From contig JAQFVV010006305.1 in NCBI GenBank assembly GCA_028023455.1, positions 2,967,001 to 3,031,000 of the forward strand: 64,000 bases of DNA. Reading direction: 5' to 3'. Each line of letters starts with the position of its first letter. Position 1 is the stretch's first letter. The notes below the pieces were generated by a model. It had not been told where the DNA came from, ran no database searches, and saw only the letters and a list, made by a program, of their open reading frames with translations. The stretch is from Epiperipatus broadwayi. Lineage: Eukaryota > Onychophora > Udeonychophora > Euonychophora > Peripatidae. Below are positions 1 to 11,580 of the stretch, one piece after another. The translations under genes were made by a program, and so were the position numbers.

Positions 1-2
1 TA

Positions 3-1840
3 AACGTTTCTGCGTCAAGCAACACAACTCAAAATTCTATTAATTCATCACTATTCATAAACTCCATACAATCAAATGCGAAAATAGGAGGGCTCATGTA
101 CAACGAGCATGAATATCCAGAGCTTACAATAGCGAGTCAAGATCAAGTGAAAGAAAACAAGGAAAATAGTCAATCAAAATCAGAGCCTATAACAACGAAA
201 CAATTTCAAGTACAAAATAACAATAGAGAAAATAATCACTTTTCATGAAACTCAATATACAGTAGAACACCTAATGAAAATAGTAATACTTACGCCAGAA
301 TCGTTAGGTCCTCCCCTTCATCGCCTATCGCCGGTGGTATTACCACTTCTGATTCTTTGGCAGAGGTGATGGGCCTTGATGATGAAATGGAAGTTTGCTG
401 TTTAGATGATGAATCTACAGAAGAACAGCCTCAAAATATTACTTTTGAAGTATACGATCAAATTAATACCAAATTTAACGAAACAATACCAGCTAGTCTT
501 CTTAACTCGTTCAAAAAATTCGAAAACAATAAAACCGTCATTATGACGGTTACTAATTCTAAATGCGATCTTGGTCATTTTCCTTTTGATGAATTCTACC
601 AGATGTTAACAGATAAGAATCTGTGGTCATACATATATAAAGTTCTAACGCATCCGAACAACAGATACCTTTGTTTGGAGTTCCACAATAGGACTCAACA
701 ACAAATCTTCCAAAAACACATTAAATTTCTGGGGAAAAAAATAATTTGTTACATTGACACCAGTCGCCCCCTACATTTGTATGGGAGAATTAAAAATTGT
801 CATGTTGATTTTAATGAAGCTGATTTACAGTTGCTAATGAAAGATTATGGCAAAGTTATAAATTTCTCATATCTTAATCACAGAAAAGCAGTTATTCCCG
901 TATTTTCTAACACCGCAATATTTAGTTTAATTATGAAAAAAGATATTACTCCATACGACATTCCTATGATGCATGACACTGAGGCATCACCACTGGTAAT
1001 AACGTTTAGGGGCATTCCACCTCAATGTTTTGAATGCAAACTTAGAACGCATTTGGTTAACGACTGTCCTAATAAATATTGTAACAAATGTGGATTCAAA
1101 ATCACCAAGCTACACGACTGCTCAAATAATATAAATGCAAAAAACCAACTAACCACATACCCACAAAAAATAATGGTAATTGTATTGTATCACAAACAAA
1201 TCAAATTACCACCCAAGAACCAAATACACACACACACTCGGCAATAATTTCACATACTAATACCGGCTCTCTTACAACATATAACACAGTCCTAAAATCC
1301 ACTCTTGAAACCAGGTCGGAGTCTATACCTTCTTTTAACACTGATCAACAATCAAGTATGGAAAGTAGCGCTGGGTTGCTAACATCATTTAATACTGATC
1401 AGCAATCCATGAGTGAGGCCAGTCCACTAGAATCCACTAACCATTTAGAATCTTCTGCTGACTCCATGTCAACAATGACTGAAAGTAGTAATTCTTTTCA
1501 AAATGCTAAGAAAAACAAGAGAAAAAATAAAAACAATGGAGCAATTCCAAAGGTCGATCCCAGTGAAAATTCAAACTGTGACAAGGATCAGGCTAACCAA
1601 GCCCCTAAAAATAAGAACCAAAGTGTAATTTCTGCACCAGTCAAGAAAAAAATGAAGGCAACTAACACATCCCCAGTTAATAATGACAACACTGAAAACC
1701 CTTATTGTACTAGACAATCAATGCAGGAATCTTCTGATGAAGTTAGTCAACTTGATGTCTACAAGGAAGGCGTGGACATACATAGGAGAGCTTCCAGAGG
1801 TTCAAAGGGTGACTCATCAGTGGCCACCCAGATAACCTAG
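3..1840 (+). pseudogene. LINE ORF1 (nucleic-acid-binding protein with zinc knuckles), broken by one stop and one frameshift
   Basis: ORF1 proteins of this class coat element RNA and help form the particle used in target-primed reverse transcription. The frame of base 3 stays open to a TGA at 246-248, then continues to 1247. An in-frame ATG lies at 96. The zinc region reads C-x2-C-x4-H-x4-C (codons from 1026), followed by an irregular C-x2-C-x7-H-x-C. Just after it, in the A-run near 1163-1169, the frame shifts by one base. Reading then continues openly in the next frame through the ATG at 1358 to the stop at 1840. The distal part is Ser/Asn/Lys-rich and low in complexity, and contains a short internal duplication around SFNTDQQS. 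The two lesions are probably mutations in this copy, because ORF2 is intact. A programmed shift at the A-run is less likely. Confidence 0.78.
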
Positions 1841-1860
1841 CAATTCTAAACTTTATCACT

Positions 1861-2100
1861 ATGGAATCAGTTATTCTGGTAATGATCTGTTATTGGCTTG
1901 CCGATTTGATTTATTTGGACTCCTTCTTCCTTTGCCTTGCTATGGAGCATAACCGGTCCATAGTTGGTAATCAGGTCCTTAAAACCCTCAAAAACACTCT
2001 ATTGATGGGTATAACACGTGCAATAAGTAATAACTTAGAAGAAATATTCCAATTGGCATTTGCTGATGGCCCTTGTTGTACCATTCCTCTAACTTCCTAA
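1861..2100 (+). other. 79-codon open frame between LINE ORF1 and ORF2, function unknown
   Basis: This frame begins 20 bases after the ORF1 stop and ends 9 bases before the ORF2 ATG. It is Leu/Ile-rich with a hydrophobic first third and several Cys. I recognise no domain. It may be the frame-shifted C-terminus of ORF1, a linker through which ORF2 is reached by reinitiation, or a chance frame. It lacks the zinc and coiled-coil features expected of an ORF1 product. Confidence 0.2.
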
Positions 2101-2109
2101 TCAACTAAC

Positions 2110-5100
2110 ATGCTTTTTTCTATAGTAGCTGTTAATGTCAGAGGGTTAAACTCTCTCCAAAGAATCTATGCAATATCCAATTGGATTGAACTATACAAAC
2201 CGCATCTCTTTCTATGCACTGAAACCAAATTATCGGTAAACTCAATAATCAAGCCTGACCGATACTTTCAGAGGTTTGGATTTAATAGATTTTCCAACTC
2301 TAACACCTCATCTGCAGGAGTTGGAATTATCAATCACCGTGCTTCTCCTTTTCAATCAATAAACATACTATACTTGGACTCACATATGTGCATAACAACT
2401 TTATATAATCAAGCTTACACAATTAACATTATCCTAGTATACTTATACAATCAACCGAGTCTCATTTATCAGCTAATCACTAATATAAATGCAATACTAG
2501 CTACCAATCCCTTTCCCACAGTCATGATTGGGGATTTTAATATGCCATACTCTAAATTCACCTTCAAATACCTTCACCTACTAAATAAAAAACTTATGAG
2601 TGGTGAAGGATTCTTCTCATCAAACTCTATCTCATATTACACTAGGAAAAATTCCTCATTAATAGACCTTGTATTCTACTCCCCAGAATTACATTTTCTA
2701 ATACAGCCATCTCTAATACCAGTTGTTTTCTCAGACCATTTGGCACTTACAGTCACTATTAAAATAAATATGCTTGTATTTGAAGCTCCATTACTAACTA
2801 ATACCACTAGACTGCTTCTCAAATCCAGTGCACCAGAAGCCATCCTCTCTGAGATTTACATTTATTTTAATAAAATTCATATACTTACTCTTCCACCAGA
2901 AGAAGCATGGTTCAGCTTCATAAACATCATTTCATCCACGATTAAACATTACACATGCAGAAATCCGACACCTACACATATGATGAAAAAACTGGAGTTG
3001 CTACACCAAAAAATTAGAAGCACACCAGCCAATACCTGCTCTATACCTTCAATTCTACTTCTCAAGCAAGAATACAAGCAAACACAATTAGTTTTGGCTG
3101 ATTACTTAGCTACCAAAAAAGCAAAAATTTTTTTAAAAAATATGCATAACTGGTCTAGAGACTACATACGCTGGGCGCTAGGATATACTAGTAAAAAACT
3201 CACGCCCACATCAATTCTGCACAACTCAAAAATAATAACTGGGGAAGGAATGATTGCGCCTTTGCTTGACTATTTTAAAAATAAGCTCCAGTCATGCCCC
3301 CGTCCTAGCATGACAAATCTCAAGCTCAACAACTTTAAGGACAATCACAATATTACTAATGAAGAAATAATGAATAAAATTAAAAAGTACCCTAATAGTG
3401 CACATCCTGGAATACACGCAATTCCAAAATTTATATTAGAACACCTTAACTACTTCACTGTACCAATAATTCAAAAGATGCTCAGCCATCTTTCAAACCA
3501 AATACATATTATTCCACAATTATACCCTATCTCCCTTGTTCCCTTTCTCAAAAAACCCATTCATCCTACACCACTAAGCAATATCAGGCCAATTTCCATG
3601 TCTCCACTGGTTATTAAAGTAGCTGAAGCATTAGTTAAAGACAAAATTCAACCACTCATCCTGCAAAAAATCTCGAAGTATCAATTCGCAAAGAAGGGAA
3701 GCTCCATCCCTGAAGCACTCTTCCTTTTCAGAGCCATGATTGATCAAATCAGAGTTAATAAAAAGGCAGCACCAATAGTGGTCCAGCTGGATATTGAGGT
3801 GGCTTTTGACTCCATTCCAATTGATAAGCTTTTGGGGGCTCTTGAACAGTACAACATCCCTTTATCACTTAGATGCATTCTGGCAAATCTATTGTACAAT
3901 AGGTCCATTCATATTACATTAAATGGAAAATCATCTGTCAGTTTTGTTCCACACAGCTCCATTCCACAAGGCTCGCCACTTAGTGCCCTCTTATTTATTT
4001 CCTATATTAACCCTTTGTTGATTGAAATGGAAAAAAAATTGCCACCTGTGGTTCTATCTCAAACTAATCTCCCTATAAACCACATATCCTTTATGGATGA
4101 TATAGTAGTCTTCCTACCTTCCAAGAAATATATACCCATGCTAATAGACATTCTAAACAAATATACACATGACTACTCACTCAAGTTCAACACTGGTAAA
4201 ATGGCAACTTGGAATATTCTTACAGGCAAACCTAATGATTCTCTAACTAAATCCCCTCCACATTCCTTTTTGGGAATCCCTTTCCACCTGTCAGTGGGTG
4301 CCAGAAGGACAGCCATTCAAAATCAGCTAATGGCATCAATTACTAAAATTATGAACTCTCTTTCTAGGGCCTACCTTTCAATACACAGTAAGACCACACT
4401 CATTAACATGTTGATACTACCCAAAATTAACTATTATATGCCAGTTGTTAGTTTTACCAAGGCTTTTATTCGAAAAATAAACTCATTATGTTGCAAATTG
4501 ATCTGGAATAAGAAAGCCATCTCAATAAGCATCAAGAACCTGCAGAAGCATACAAAGTTTAATGGATTATCATTGCACTCAATAAACACCTTCTATTACC
4601 AAAGAATACATAATACTCTAGTTAAAATTGCCACCAATTTCCCTATTTTTCAACCATACTTAAAAATAGAACCAACTGATACACCCCCACCTAGCAAGAA
4701 CAAGTTTTTAAATAAACTATTACAACATATTAACAGGAATCCAACAAACAATGAGTTCAGCACAAAGATTGATTATTGGACTGCACATCAAATCCTGAAC
4801 AAGATGGACACTCAATTATCTCTTAACAGTTTTCTCAACATAAACAATAAAGCAATTATTACTAAATATAAGTACTGGAATCTCGAACCGAAATACCTAG
4901 ATTTCATGATTAAAATCAATTTAGAGGCCTTGCCCACAAATGAATTTCTCTCAAGGAAAATGCGATATGCAAAAATAGACCCTGTGTGCTCCATCTGCAA
5001 CAGAGAGGAAGAAACAATGAATCATTTTTTGCTGAACTGCTCATCACTGACAAAATATAGGCAACTGATCACCACAATCTCACACAACAATAGAATTACC

Positions 5101-5328
5101 ATCAATACCTTAATTGACAGTTTTTCAAAAGGCTTTTTCCCAACAATCAGGATTTCTATTTATCTGCTATTTACATTATGGTTCATTAGATGCCACTTTG
5201 TATTTAACCCCACTTCCCGCAAATTGGAGTCACTGTTCCTAAATAAATTGGAGAAAATTAAAACTAGGGACCGGCTCATTGCCCCAGTTGACATAGTGGC
5301 AGCAACCTGGAGTCTAATAAAACTTTAG
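2110..5328 (+). CDS. LINE ORF2: AP-like endonuclease and reverse transcriptase, intact
   Basis: This 1072-residue polyprotein nicks chromosomal DNA and copies the element RNA from the nick. The N-terminal endonuclease runs from about residue 5 to 215: NVRGLN start, Glu38 in the TET motif, GDFN at 141-144 and SDH at 208-210, so the metal and catalytic residues are present. The reverse transcriptase covers roughly 430-800: NIRPIS region, motif A with Asp561 and Asp567 (LDIEVAFD), motif B QGSP at 620-623, and motif C FMDD at 661-664. The C-terminus has C960-x2-C963-x8-H972-x4-C977, a zinc-binding motif seen in L1-group ORF2 proteins. The length is usual for the family. The start ATG at 2110 sits directly before the conserved endonuclease beginning. 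All key residues are present, so the protein could be active. Confidence 0.93.
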   Translation: MLFSIVAVNVRGLNSLQRIYAISNWIELYKPHLFLCTETKLSVNSIIKPDRYFQRFGFNRFSNSNTSSAGVGIINHRASPFQSINILYLDSHMCITTLYNQAYTINIILVYLYNQPSLIYQLITNINAILATNPFPTVMIGDFNMPYSKFTFKYLHLLNKKLMSGEGFFSSNSISYYTRKNSSLIDLVFYSPELHFLIQPSLIPVVFSDHLALTVTIKINMLVFEAPLLTNTTRLLLKSSAPEAILSEIYIYFNKIHILTLPPEEAWFSFINIISSTIKHYTCRNPTPTHMMKKLELLHQKIRSTPANTCSIPSILLLKQEYKQTQLVLADYLATKKAKIFLKNMHNWSRDYIRWALGYTSKKLTPTSILHNSKIITGEGMIAPLLDYFKNKLQSCPRPSMTNLKLNNFKDNHNITNEEIMNKIKKYPNSAHPGIHAIPKFILEHLNYFTVPIIQKMLSHLSNQIHIIPQLYPISLVPFLKKPIHPTPLSNIRPISMSPLVIKVAEALVKDKIQPLILQKISKYQFAKKGSSIPEALFLFRAMIDQIRVNKKAAPIVVQLDIEVAFDSIPIDKLLGALEQYNIPLSLRCILANLLYNRSIHITLNGKSSVSFVPHSSIPQGSPLSALLFISYINPLLIEMEKKLPPVVLSQTNLPINHISFMDDIVVFLPSKKYIPMLIDILNKYTHDYSLKFNTGKMATWNILTGKPNDSLTKSPPHSFLGIPFHLSVGARRTAIQNQLMASITKIMNSLSRAYLSIHSKTTLINMLILPKINYYMPVVSFTKAFIRKINSLCCKLIWNKKAISISIKNLQKHTKFNGLSLHSINTFYYQRIHNTLVKIATNFPIFQPYLKIEPTDTPPPSKNKFLNKLLQHINRNPTNNEFSTKIDYWTAHQILNKMDTQLSLNSFLNINNKAIITKYKYWNLEPKYLDFMIKINLEALPTNEFLSRKMRYAKIDPVCSICNREEETMNHFLLNCSSLTKYRQLITTISHNNRITINTLIDSFSKGFFPTIRISIYLLFTLWFIRCHFVFNPTSRKLESLFLNKLEKIKTRDRLIAPVDIVAATWSLIKL

Positions 5329-5582
5329 CTCTAATCAAATATAAATAGATGTAGTAATCAAAAAAGAAGAGTAAAAAATTGTTTCTACTAACTCAAGCAA
5401 GAAAACACCAAACTACCACAAAATTAGGAACGACTAGTTGCAAGTCATTAATTGGATAATAAAAACATAATTGCAAACAATTGTAATACTGCAAGTAACA
5501 GTGACTATCAAACATATATTAAACTTAATAATCACGCAAAACTTTAATTTAAGATGAATAAAGGAAAAAAATGTGAAACCAG

Positions 5583-5894
5583 ATTGTAAAATAAAATTAT
5601 GTACACTTTTCATTGTAAAATCATATCATGTATATATTTCATTGTAGAATCAAATCATGTATATCTTTCATTGTAGAATCAAATCATGTATATCTTTCAT
5701 TGTAGAATCAAATCATGTATATCCTTCATTGTAGAATCAAATCATGTATATCCTTCATTGTAGAATCAAATCATGTATATCCTTCATTGTAGAATCAAAT
5801 CATGTATATCCTTCATTGTAGAATCAAATCATGTATATCCTTCATTGTAGAATCAAATCATGTATATCCTTAATTGTAGAATCAAATTATGTAT
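5583..5894 (+). repeat. 29-bp tandem repeat in the LINE 3' UTR, about 11 units
   Basis: Units begin at 5583, 5612, 5641, 5670, 5699 and so on, in exact 29-base steps. The consensus begins ATTGTAGAATCAAATCATGT. The first two units are diverged and the later ones nearly identical, so the array looks extended and homogenised at its distal end. It lies between the ORF2 3' UTR and the (GTA)n tail. Confidence 0.93.
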
Positions 5895-5940
<46 letters not shown>

Positions 5941-5980
5941 CAGTAGTAGCAGTAGTAGCAGTAGTAGCAGTAGTAGTAGT
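5895..5980 (+). repeat. (GTA)n microsatellite with GCA interruptions, LINE tail
   Basis: About 28 trinucleotide units; GCA variants recur in the distal half. It directly follows the 29-bp array and directly precedes the opposite-strand gag/protease relic, so it is most simply the 3' tail of the LINE insertion. Short repeat tails instead of poly(A) are common for non-LTR elements. Confidence 0.85.
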
Positions 5981-8660
5981 TCATAAACTATATAATGGTA
6001 AGGGAGGGTAGATCCTAACAAAAAATATTTTCTTTTTATCTAAATAGATCTGGGGGTGCATTGAGTAACTATTCTTTATCTGACTCAAAACAGCACTTGA
6101 ATATAACATCATCCTCTTTGTCTGATGTTCATCCATATTCCTCATACTCATCTTCCATCTCACAGGCGGTCGTGCCAGGTGCATTTCTAGACTCCGTGCA
6201 AACTCACTTCCTTCATAAGGTATTTCGTGGCTTAGTTTGACCTCATTTCCCTTTAACTTAGAATCTTGACCATCTGGGTCATTGTGCATGGCATAAAATT
6301 CCCTCATGTCTGGTCCCAATTCCATTGTAGCATTCTCCCTTGGGTCTCAATGTGGGAAATGTCTGGAGCTTCCTTCTTATTCTTATCACTCTTCTCCACC
6401 CCTTCCTGTGTAAGTTAGACACCCTTTTCATTTTTGATGGTCTCCTTTGAAATAGCAAGTGATTCTCCCCATGGCTGGTCCTTATTCTGTATTCCATGTG
6501 AGTCCTCTTCCAATGAAATTTGCTCTTGGTATATAAAAAACATATTATCCAGCATCTGTGCTGATTCAAAAAATCACTCCCTACTACCAAATAATATATT
6601 AACTTAGCCATTACTAAAAATGTGTGGCCTAGAGTAGTTTGACCTCACTCCAACTCCAACCATACTTGTTGTCTTTCAGTCTTGGTCTTTCGGCCGTCTG
6701 CTAGGATTATGGCCAATGCTTTCATCAGCAATGTCGGTATATCAGGCATCTGTTTTTGCACCTCAGTCAGCCCTTCTTTTGACATGAATGACACCTGTCT
6801 GACTGTATCCAACAATGCACATACTTTCATTATGCCTGCTCTTACTTGCACTATAGGACATGGTTTAAGTGGAACTTCTACCAGGTTTCATCTAAATCAA
6901 TGATTACAGATGTGATGGAATCTGCCATCATTGTGTTCCCTTCTTTATCCACTGGACTCCAGTAGGAGGAACTGAATAATGGGGTCCCCTTGTAGTTTAA
7001 TGATGTCTGGGGTCTATAGGGTTCTTTTACTCTCATTTAATTTTGGGATTCCCATCTAGGCGACCTTCTAGTCATCATCATTTGACATCTTGGAGGATCG
7101 ATTCACTGCATCTTCTCTGGCAGTTCTTTAGGTCCTAGTGTGAAGTCAATCATTGTTAGAAACCCTGTCATGTCTTCTATCATCCTCGTCTGACATAGCA
7201 TCATCAGTTGTTGTATTCGATTAGGCATGTTTTGCTGGATAATTCTGATCATCAGTGTCTCTGAGAATGGGAAGGCTGTCAAGGATCTGAGGGAAGCTAT
7301 CTGCCTCAGAAAAAATTGACTATCAGTCTCCTTTACTATCAATCCATAGGTTTCCCTGAGTATACCATGGTAGATACCCTCCTGGCACTCCTCACTCCAA
7401 AATGTTTTGTGCATGGCATCCGTATATTGCTCAAAATTTTGCGGCTTTTCATTACAACAGTCCCACCATGATTTGGAATATCCATATAAATAGTGTATAG
7501 ACAGAGCTACCTGATCAGCCACTGGGATTTTCTAAACCTGAAAAGTTCCCTTAAACTTTCTAAATGGGCCTTTGGATTTTTTCCCACTTCTCATTTGAAA
7601 GATTTCACTTGAATAAATTTTGCTAAACCTATGTGGCTACTTATTGATGGAATGCCCAGTCCAATTGTCTCTGCATCTAACTCATTCCTATCTGGGGTGG
7701 CTATCTGATCCATTGCCTTTGTTTATGAGACTTTCTGTGTTGACCTTGCTTTCCTCCTCTATAAGAATGTCTTTTGAGTGCTCCACTGATACTACTACTC
7801 TTTTGCACAGGTTCTCTGCTAAGTGACTAATAGCTAAACTGTTTTCTATGCTTTCTTTCTTTGCACCCTTCATTTCAGTGAGATCTTTCCTTAATTCTTG
7901 AATACATTCTGCTATACTGTTCTCTTCCTTAGCTGCTGCCTGACTTCTTTGGGCCAGGCCTTCTTTTAGTTTGTATATCTTGTTCCGGATCTTGCATCTT
8001 CATATTCCTGAAACTTCCTACTAAGATCTGTCTCCATTTTATTGAACTTCTCCCTTATATCCCTTTCTTGGTGCTCAACCTGCTCCCACATGGCATTGAT
8101 TTCTTCTTGGATTTTTCACTATTGTTTTATTATTTTCTGTCCAGTTTTTATCCAGCATTTCTGTGAATTCGAATTGTATTTTTCACAATTCTGTTGGCAG
8201 CTAAAGGATAATCCCTGCAGGCCTTTACACAGCCTTTCTTCTAAATCTTTTCTAATTTGCACTGTTCCTTCCTAGCATTGCCTGGCCAAAGCTTCAAAAT
8301 GTTGTTCCATTTCTAGATTATTTCTTTGATCTCTCTCTTCTGCATCCTGCTTAATTTGCTTCAATAGTGACTCCATCATTGAATTTATATTCCAGCATTC
8401 TTTCTTAATTTTATCTATCAGTCTGTGTTCAGGTACTGTGGTGTCTGACTTTTCTAACATGGCCATACTCTGTTGTGAAGACACCCTTTCCCTCATCTGC
8501 CTCATACTTGCTTCACCTTCTGTGTCTCCCTCTGTGCTTCTACTCTCTTAAATAATTTTTTTCCTGATCTTAATATAATACCCTTACACTTTCCTCCTTT
8601 TTCTGTTTTCCCTTGTTCCCCTTCGTCACTACTTCCCTTTCCTTTTCCGTACTACTATCC
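5981..8660 (-). pseudogene. Decayed LTR-retrotransposon gag-protease gene with a coiled-coil N-terminus
   Basis: Reading right to left, a possible start codon lies near 8660 (Lys/Glu-rich beginning), followed by coiled-coil segments at about 8500-7690. The retrotransposon gag domain is at 7522-7103, with the WW and FWSE positions usual for that fold. A retropepsin-like segment follows at about 6850-6530. The protease is recognisable from LLDT at 6798-6814 and from VGSDFLNQH at about 6590-6555, but the catalytic DTG reads DTV. Several stops and frameshifts separate the pieces, so no product is expected. Zinc knuckles and RT were not found. 5981-6480 holds short open frames I cannot place. The rest of pol may lie left of the LINE, which seems to have inserted here. 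Ty3/gypsy affinity is inferred from domain order. Confidence 0.7.
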
Positions 8661-9864
8661 ATTTTAATATATAAACAAAAAAAAATTTCTCTGTTTAATG
8701 GCTCAATTCGTTTTTTACTAAATTTTCTTGGTTTTTGTTAGCTTTATTAACTTGGCTAATTGCTGCACTCCACAAAGAAAATGATCTGTCTCCTACTCAT
8801 CCCAACACCTATGCCTAACTCTATTAATATAACTAACCTTGCTATACATTCACCTGATGCCCGCCCAATATTTAACAGTGAAATTAATTTAATATATTCA
8901 ACAAAAAAAATTATAAAATTGCAACTCACCCTTGGCCTTTTGCATCTGTTTTTCTTTTTTAATTTTCCACGGTTCATGGTTATAATTTAATTTACATGTC
9001 TGTGCTAGTTTCGAACCTTTGACTTGATTTGACCTTACTTTTATTTTCTTCTCTTTCTTGTTCAATCCAATTTATAAAACATAAAACAAATAATAGACCC
9101 CTCTTTGCTCTCTTTACTTCTGATGACAAAATTTATGTGAGAACGATTTGACATTTATTCAAATCATCCAAAAGGCGCCAGTCACCAGTGAGCAAGAAAG
9201 TTTACACAAAATGTTTTATAAATCCCCTTAAAATTCTACTATGCATTCATATAAATAATTTTTATATGATGAAATAATAATCTATTCAGAGTATGGAATT
9301 AATTGGCATTCAAACCCAGAAAAAAATCTATACATATACACTATTTTGGAAAACAAAAAATTAATTCAAAATCATTAATTTTGAACAAAAGAATTTTATC
9401 TCTATACTCAATAATCTCCTCAGGTGTGGAAATAAGTTACAGGCCTCACATTGACCTGAGAATAAAATACTATGTAATGGTCAAGTTTGTATATTTGCAT
9501 AACAGAATTCAGAATCCAAGCAAAAAAGACCGCAGCTGACCAGACTAGGACTGTGACATCCCAAGTCCAACCACACTTCAACTTATAAGCCAATATTCCA
9601 AGACTCAAGACCCTACAAATGACCACCTTGAAATTACACATAGTATACTCCTTTATTCATGGCCAACATAGGTCATGGAGACGCAGTAAGACTGATAAAT
9701 AAAAGAAAGGTTCTTAATTTTTTAAAATATATCACTAATTTAAAGGATTATTAATGCATGGTTTTCACATATATAGACTGATTAAGTCAAATAATTGGAT
9801 TGAATTTTATTAATAACGAGACAGAGAACGAAATATATTAAATTAATTATACATTTATTTACAA

Positions 9865-9895
<31 letters not shown>

Positions 9896-10284
9896 CATTT
9901 ATTTACAATAGCATTTCACCATAGAATGTATGCCATCATTGGGCAGATAAGAGAAAACACTCTCTTTTTATACTGAATTCAAAATAGCTTTATATAAGTA
10001 ATAATTAAAATTTGCATAGATGGGTTTAACATGTGCCCATCTTATGAATTGCTTTACAATTAATCCATAAATAATCACTACGTTATGTCTATAAATCTAG
10101 CTAAGCCAAATCCTATTAAATTTGTGGCTGTTATATAAATAATTATATTGAACCTTGATCAGTCTAAAAATTCATTATTTATAAAAAAATTACAATATTA
10201 TTTAACAATGAGCACATAAACCAGCTCAAGTAACAATCGATCGACATGGCTTTCGAGAGAAATTTTCAGAAATGCTGAAAGTGT
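8661..10284. other. No gene seen; probable 5' leader of the gag relic, then AT-rich DNA
   Basis: On the minus strand near 9165-9180 the sequence TGGCGCC could be a tRNA primer binding site for the gag relic. That would place its LTR somewhere at 9180-9800, but no second LTR is available to confirm it. A (TA)n tract lies at 9867-9895. Short open frames at 8756-8990 and 9303-9641 lack recognisable domains. Confidence 0.35.
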
Positions 10285-10520
10285 TATGTTAAGGTGGTAG
10301 AGTTGGCTGCCTAAGATTTTATCAATGCACTATGTCAGTAACTTCAGGGTTCTTGTGACCAAAGCCAGTACACTGTAACCGATTGCAATGCTGTGTAAAA
10401 AGGAACATTGTGTTCAGGAATGGCGGGGGACTTAATGCTAACCTGGCTTTGGCTCAGGCTTTGCTACTGCTCTACCCTATAAGAGATGTGCTGGCGATGC
10501 CTTGGCTCCATCTTAACATA
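10285..10520. mobile_element. Candidate small non-autonomous element with short inverted ends
   Basis: The left end TATGTTAAGGTGG is mirrored by CCATCTTAACATA at 10508-10520, giving about 12 of 13 paired bases. The interior is clearly richer in G+C than its surroundings. It contains a TGGTAGAGTTGG stretch (near 10295) and a GGGTTCTTGTGACC stretch (10347-10360), resembling Pol III A and B boxes at tRNA-like spacing. It could be a tRNA-derived SINE or a MITE. No target duplication was found. Confidence 0.4.
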
Positions 10521-11339
10521 CGTATCATACGTATAGCAGCAAAATAAGAATAATTTTAATAAAATAATATATCACATCTGCCAAGCAAAGAATAGTATAT
10601 TTCATATTATGAAATATGAGACAATAGCATATTAGTTCTATCAAATTGGGACCAATTCTTGTGTAGCCTGATAATAAATGTCTTATGCTACTAAAGAGGA
10701 TATTAATACATCTTTACTTTGACATGCTCGATCTATTAGGTTACTTATAGATAATAAATACTCTAAAGAGGGAAAGTATATTTTATGGACATAAGAACTT
10801 AAATGATAAATATACTTTTAACTATTAGCAAAGCTAAATTTAATTCTTAATAAAACTATAAAGTTAAGATTTTAAATGGTTGATTAAAAAGAGCCACATT
10901 TCATATATAATCATCATAAATAAAAATGACAATGAATGCAAGGCAAGTCGTTATTATTTTATAAAAATAGGAATTTGAAACAACGCGCAGAAAGTTACAA
11001 AACAAATTACGTGAAGATTTTTAAATAATATTTTTTTAAAAGCATGAAATTAAGTGATCGCTGTTTTGAAATATTGGCATATGGAATATGATAAGCATTT
11101 AATTAAAATAAGCAAAGAAATATAGACACAACTGCAGTGATATAACTTTAAATTAGACACTAATAATTTACTTTTAAATGAAATGAAAATATAATTTAGT
11201 CAGATAATTTTAACTTCAACAACATTAAATTTCGATCACAATTTACATATTATTTTAAATATTAAATGGATTTAAATTATGGTTAGGCTTAGTTTACAAT
11301 TATTTTAAAGAGAGAGTTTGCTAGCTTATATAAAGCTTT

Positions 11340-11580
11340 ACACAGAGCTCTGCGGTTTGAAAATTAAAATGGTACTGGTATTATTTATCTGGACTGCAAG
11401 TTCTTGGCTGTAGGTTTGGTGAGTTTGACTGGGGTGGCTGGTGGCATCATCTTTCCCATTCTGTTAGGATTGTCTTTACTAGTGGCATGATGGTGTTCAG
11501 GCATTGCAACGAGAGAAACAACCATTCTCCCCATGGTGTAACAGCAAAGAAATGTCCGCTTTTAGCCGGACATATTAAAC
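11340..11580. other. GC-rich island with short open frames on both strands, unassigned
   Basis: Bases 11401-11460 are 50% G+C against roughly 20-25% around them. On the minus strand an ATG near 11534 opens about 49 codons (Met/Pro/His/Lys-rich). On the plus strand, about 40 codons encode a Gly/Leu/Val-rich hydrophobic stretch that would resemble a membrane segment. TGTCCG/CGGACA forms a small hairpin near 11550-11570. I recognise neither frame. It may be a host exon, a fragment of an unknown element, or a SINE body. Confidence 0.3.

Larger units (their letters stand above)
1..5980 (+). mobile_element. L1/Tx1-like non-LTR retrotransposon (LINE), 5' end outside the window
   Basis: Two open reading frames are followed by a 3' UTR, 29-bp tandem repeats and a (GTA)n tail, the usual order for a LINE. 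ORF1 carries CCHC zinc knuckles. ORF2 carries an apurinic-type endonuclease, a reverse transcriptase with FMDD, and a C-terminal Cys-Cys-His-Cys motif. That combination is known from the L1 superfamily, especially Tx1-like branches; the clade is inferred from motif layout only. ORF1 is open back to base 3, so the 5' UTR and possibly the start of ORF1 lie to the left. ORF2 has no stop across 3.2 kb of AT-rich DNA, which points to recent insertion. The right end abuts a decayed gag/protease gene on the other strand, which the LINE probably interrupted. Confidence 0.88.
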
